From positions 17,288-68,363 of the forward strand of contig DBYI01000022.1 in NCBI GenBank assembly GCA_002310115.1: a stretch of 51,076 nucleotides of DNA, given 5' to 3'. Source of the stretch: Ruminococcus flavefaciens (GTDB lineage Bacteria; Bacillota; Clostridia; Oscillospirales; Ruminococcaceae). Below the pieces are notes generated by a model, which saw nothing but the letters and a program-made list of their open reading frames with translations, was not told the DNA's origin and made no database searches. The translations under genes were made by a program, and so were the position numbers. Shown here piece after piece: positions 50,729 through 51,076 of the stretch (its first letter is position 1; every line of letters starts with the position of its first letter).

Positions 50729-50757
50729 TTGCAAAATTGCAGAATATGTGTTATGAT
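50729..50757 (+). promoter_or_regulatory. Promoter of the ABC ATPase gene
   Basis: TTGCAA (50729-50734), 17 bases and TATGAT (50752-50757). It lies just after the pseudouridine synthase stop codon. Confidence 0.75.
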
Positions 50758-50825
50758 ATTATCATAGCTGATAGTGGAAAAAAATATATCGGCATTAAAT
50801 TATTTACTGGAGGAATGGATTAAAC

Positions 50826-51076
50826 ATGGCAGGCTTAGTACTTAAAAACATCTATAAGAAGTATCCTGGCGGAGTAGTAGCCGTATCGGATGTTAACTTA
50901 GAGATAAGAGATAAGGAGTTCATCGTTCTCGTTGGACCTTCTGGTTGCGGTAAATCAACAACTCTCCGTATGATTGCTGGTCTTGAGGAGATTTCTGAAG
51001 GTGAGCTTTATATAGGCGATAAGCTCGTTAATGATATCGCTCCTAAGGATAGAGATATCGCAATGGTTTTCCAGAA
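50826..51076 (+). CDS. ABC transporter ATP-binding protein, MsmK/UgpC type (partial)
   Basis: Only the first 83 codons are present; the gene runs past the window. The start ATG 50826 follows CTGGAGGA. The Walker A motif GPSGCGKST (about 38-46), the opening LKNIYKKYPGGVVAV and KDRDIAMVFQ (Q-loop) are those of the shared ATPase used by many sugar ABC importers (MsmK/UgpC/MalK family). One such ATPase often powers several oligosaccharide importers in Firmicutes. It may be a single gene away from its permeases. Confidence 0.93.
   Translation, partial: MAGLVLKNIYKKYPGGVVAVSDVNLEIRDKEFIVLVGPSGCGKSTTLRMIAGLEEISEGELYIGDKLVNDIAPKDRDIAMVFQ

Noticed and set aside
1..51076. Mobile elements, prophage, tRNA or rRNA genes
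   Set aside because: No transposase, integrase, cloverleaf or rRNA-like sequence was recognised in any gap.

Overview
This window is a chromosome segment of a low-to-mid GC, Gram-positive anaerobe, most likely a Ruminococcus-like member of the Oscillospiraceae (Clostridia). The evidence is the classic Firmicutes origin gene order, an unsecreted family 5 glycoside hydrolase, a sensory [FeFe]-hydrogenase-like protein, an FprA flavodiiron protein, a small ferredoxin-thioredoxin-reductase-like protein, and strong SD-led genes behind TTGACA-N17-TATAAT promoters. No database search was possible, so the genus is an inference.

Replication origin (about 24.3-46.1 kb). Genes diverge from the rpmH-dnaA gap. 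Leftward run rpmH, rnpA, yidD, yidC, jag/khpB, mnmE, mnmG, rsmG, noc, parA, parB and serS. Rightward run dnaA, dnaN, yaaA (S4), recF, remB-like DUF370, gyrB, a small membrane protein and gyrA. One perfect parS and two one-mismatch parS-like palindromes lie on the noc/parA/mnmG side. The AT-rich gaps on both sides of dnaA share a 16-bp motif, one copy of which is part of a 17-bp-arm inverted repeat.

Left accessory region (1-24 kb). A leftward five-gene operon (zinc-ribbon/LRR protein, degenerate Ser/Thr kinase with zinc ribbon, VWA protein, PP2C phosphatase, then a cytidine-deaminase-like protein with a GYPQQ-repeat tail cut by the window edge) resembles the TerY-P kinase/phosphatase/VWA triads. 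Divergent from it are a periplasmic-binding-protein-like lipoprotein and a membrane GGDEF-like protein with a TGNEF active site. Then follow an orphan small protein, a DivIVA-like coiled-coil protein and a hydrogenase-fold sensor. Further on: a DUF4173 membrane protein, an XRE/DUF2975 pair, the GH5 enzyme, a metallophosphoesterase coupled to a bacterial-type poly(ADP-ribose) glycohydrolase, exonuclease III, an ECF sigma/anti-sigma-like pair, and a redox cluster (FprA flavoprotein, FTR-like protein, GNAT, thioredoxin).

Right flank (46-51 kb). A second metallophosphoesterase, YtaF-like membrane protein, a TIM-barrel isomerase-like protein overlapping nrdR, two small envelope proteins, an RsuA-family pseudouridine synthase, and the start of an MsmK/UgpC-type ABC ATPase cut by the window edge.

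No tRNA, rRNA, CRISPR array, insertion sequence or prophage was recognised. The most novel-looking parts are the five-gene phosphosignalling operon, the binding protein/degenerate GGDEF pair, the hydrogenase-fold sensor with its coiled-coil neighbour, and the parS-like palindrome that doubles as the noc terminator.
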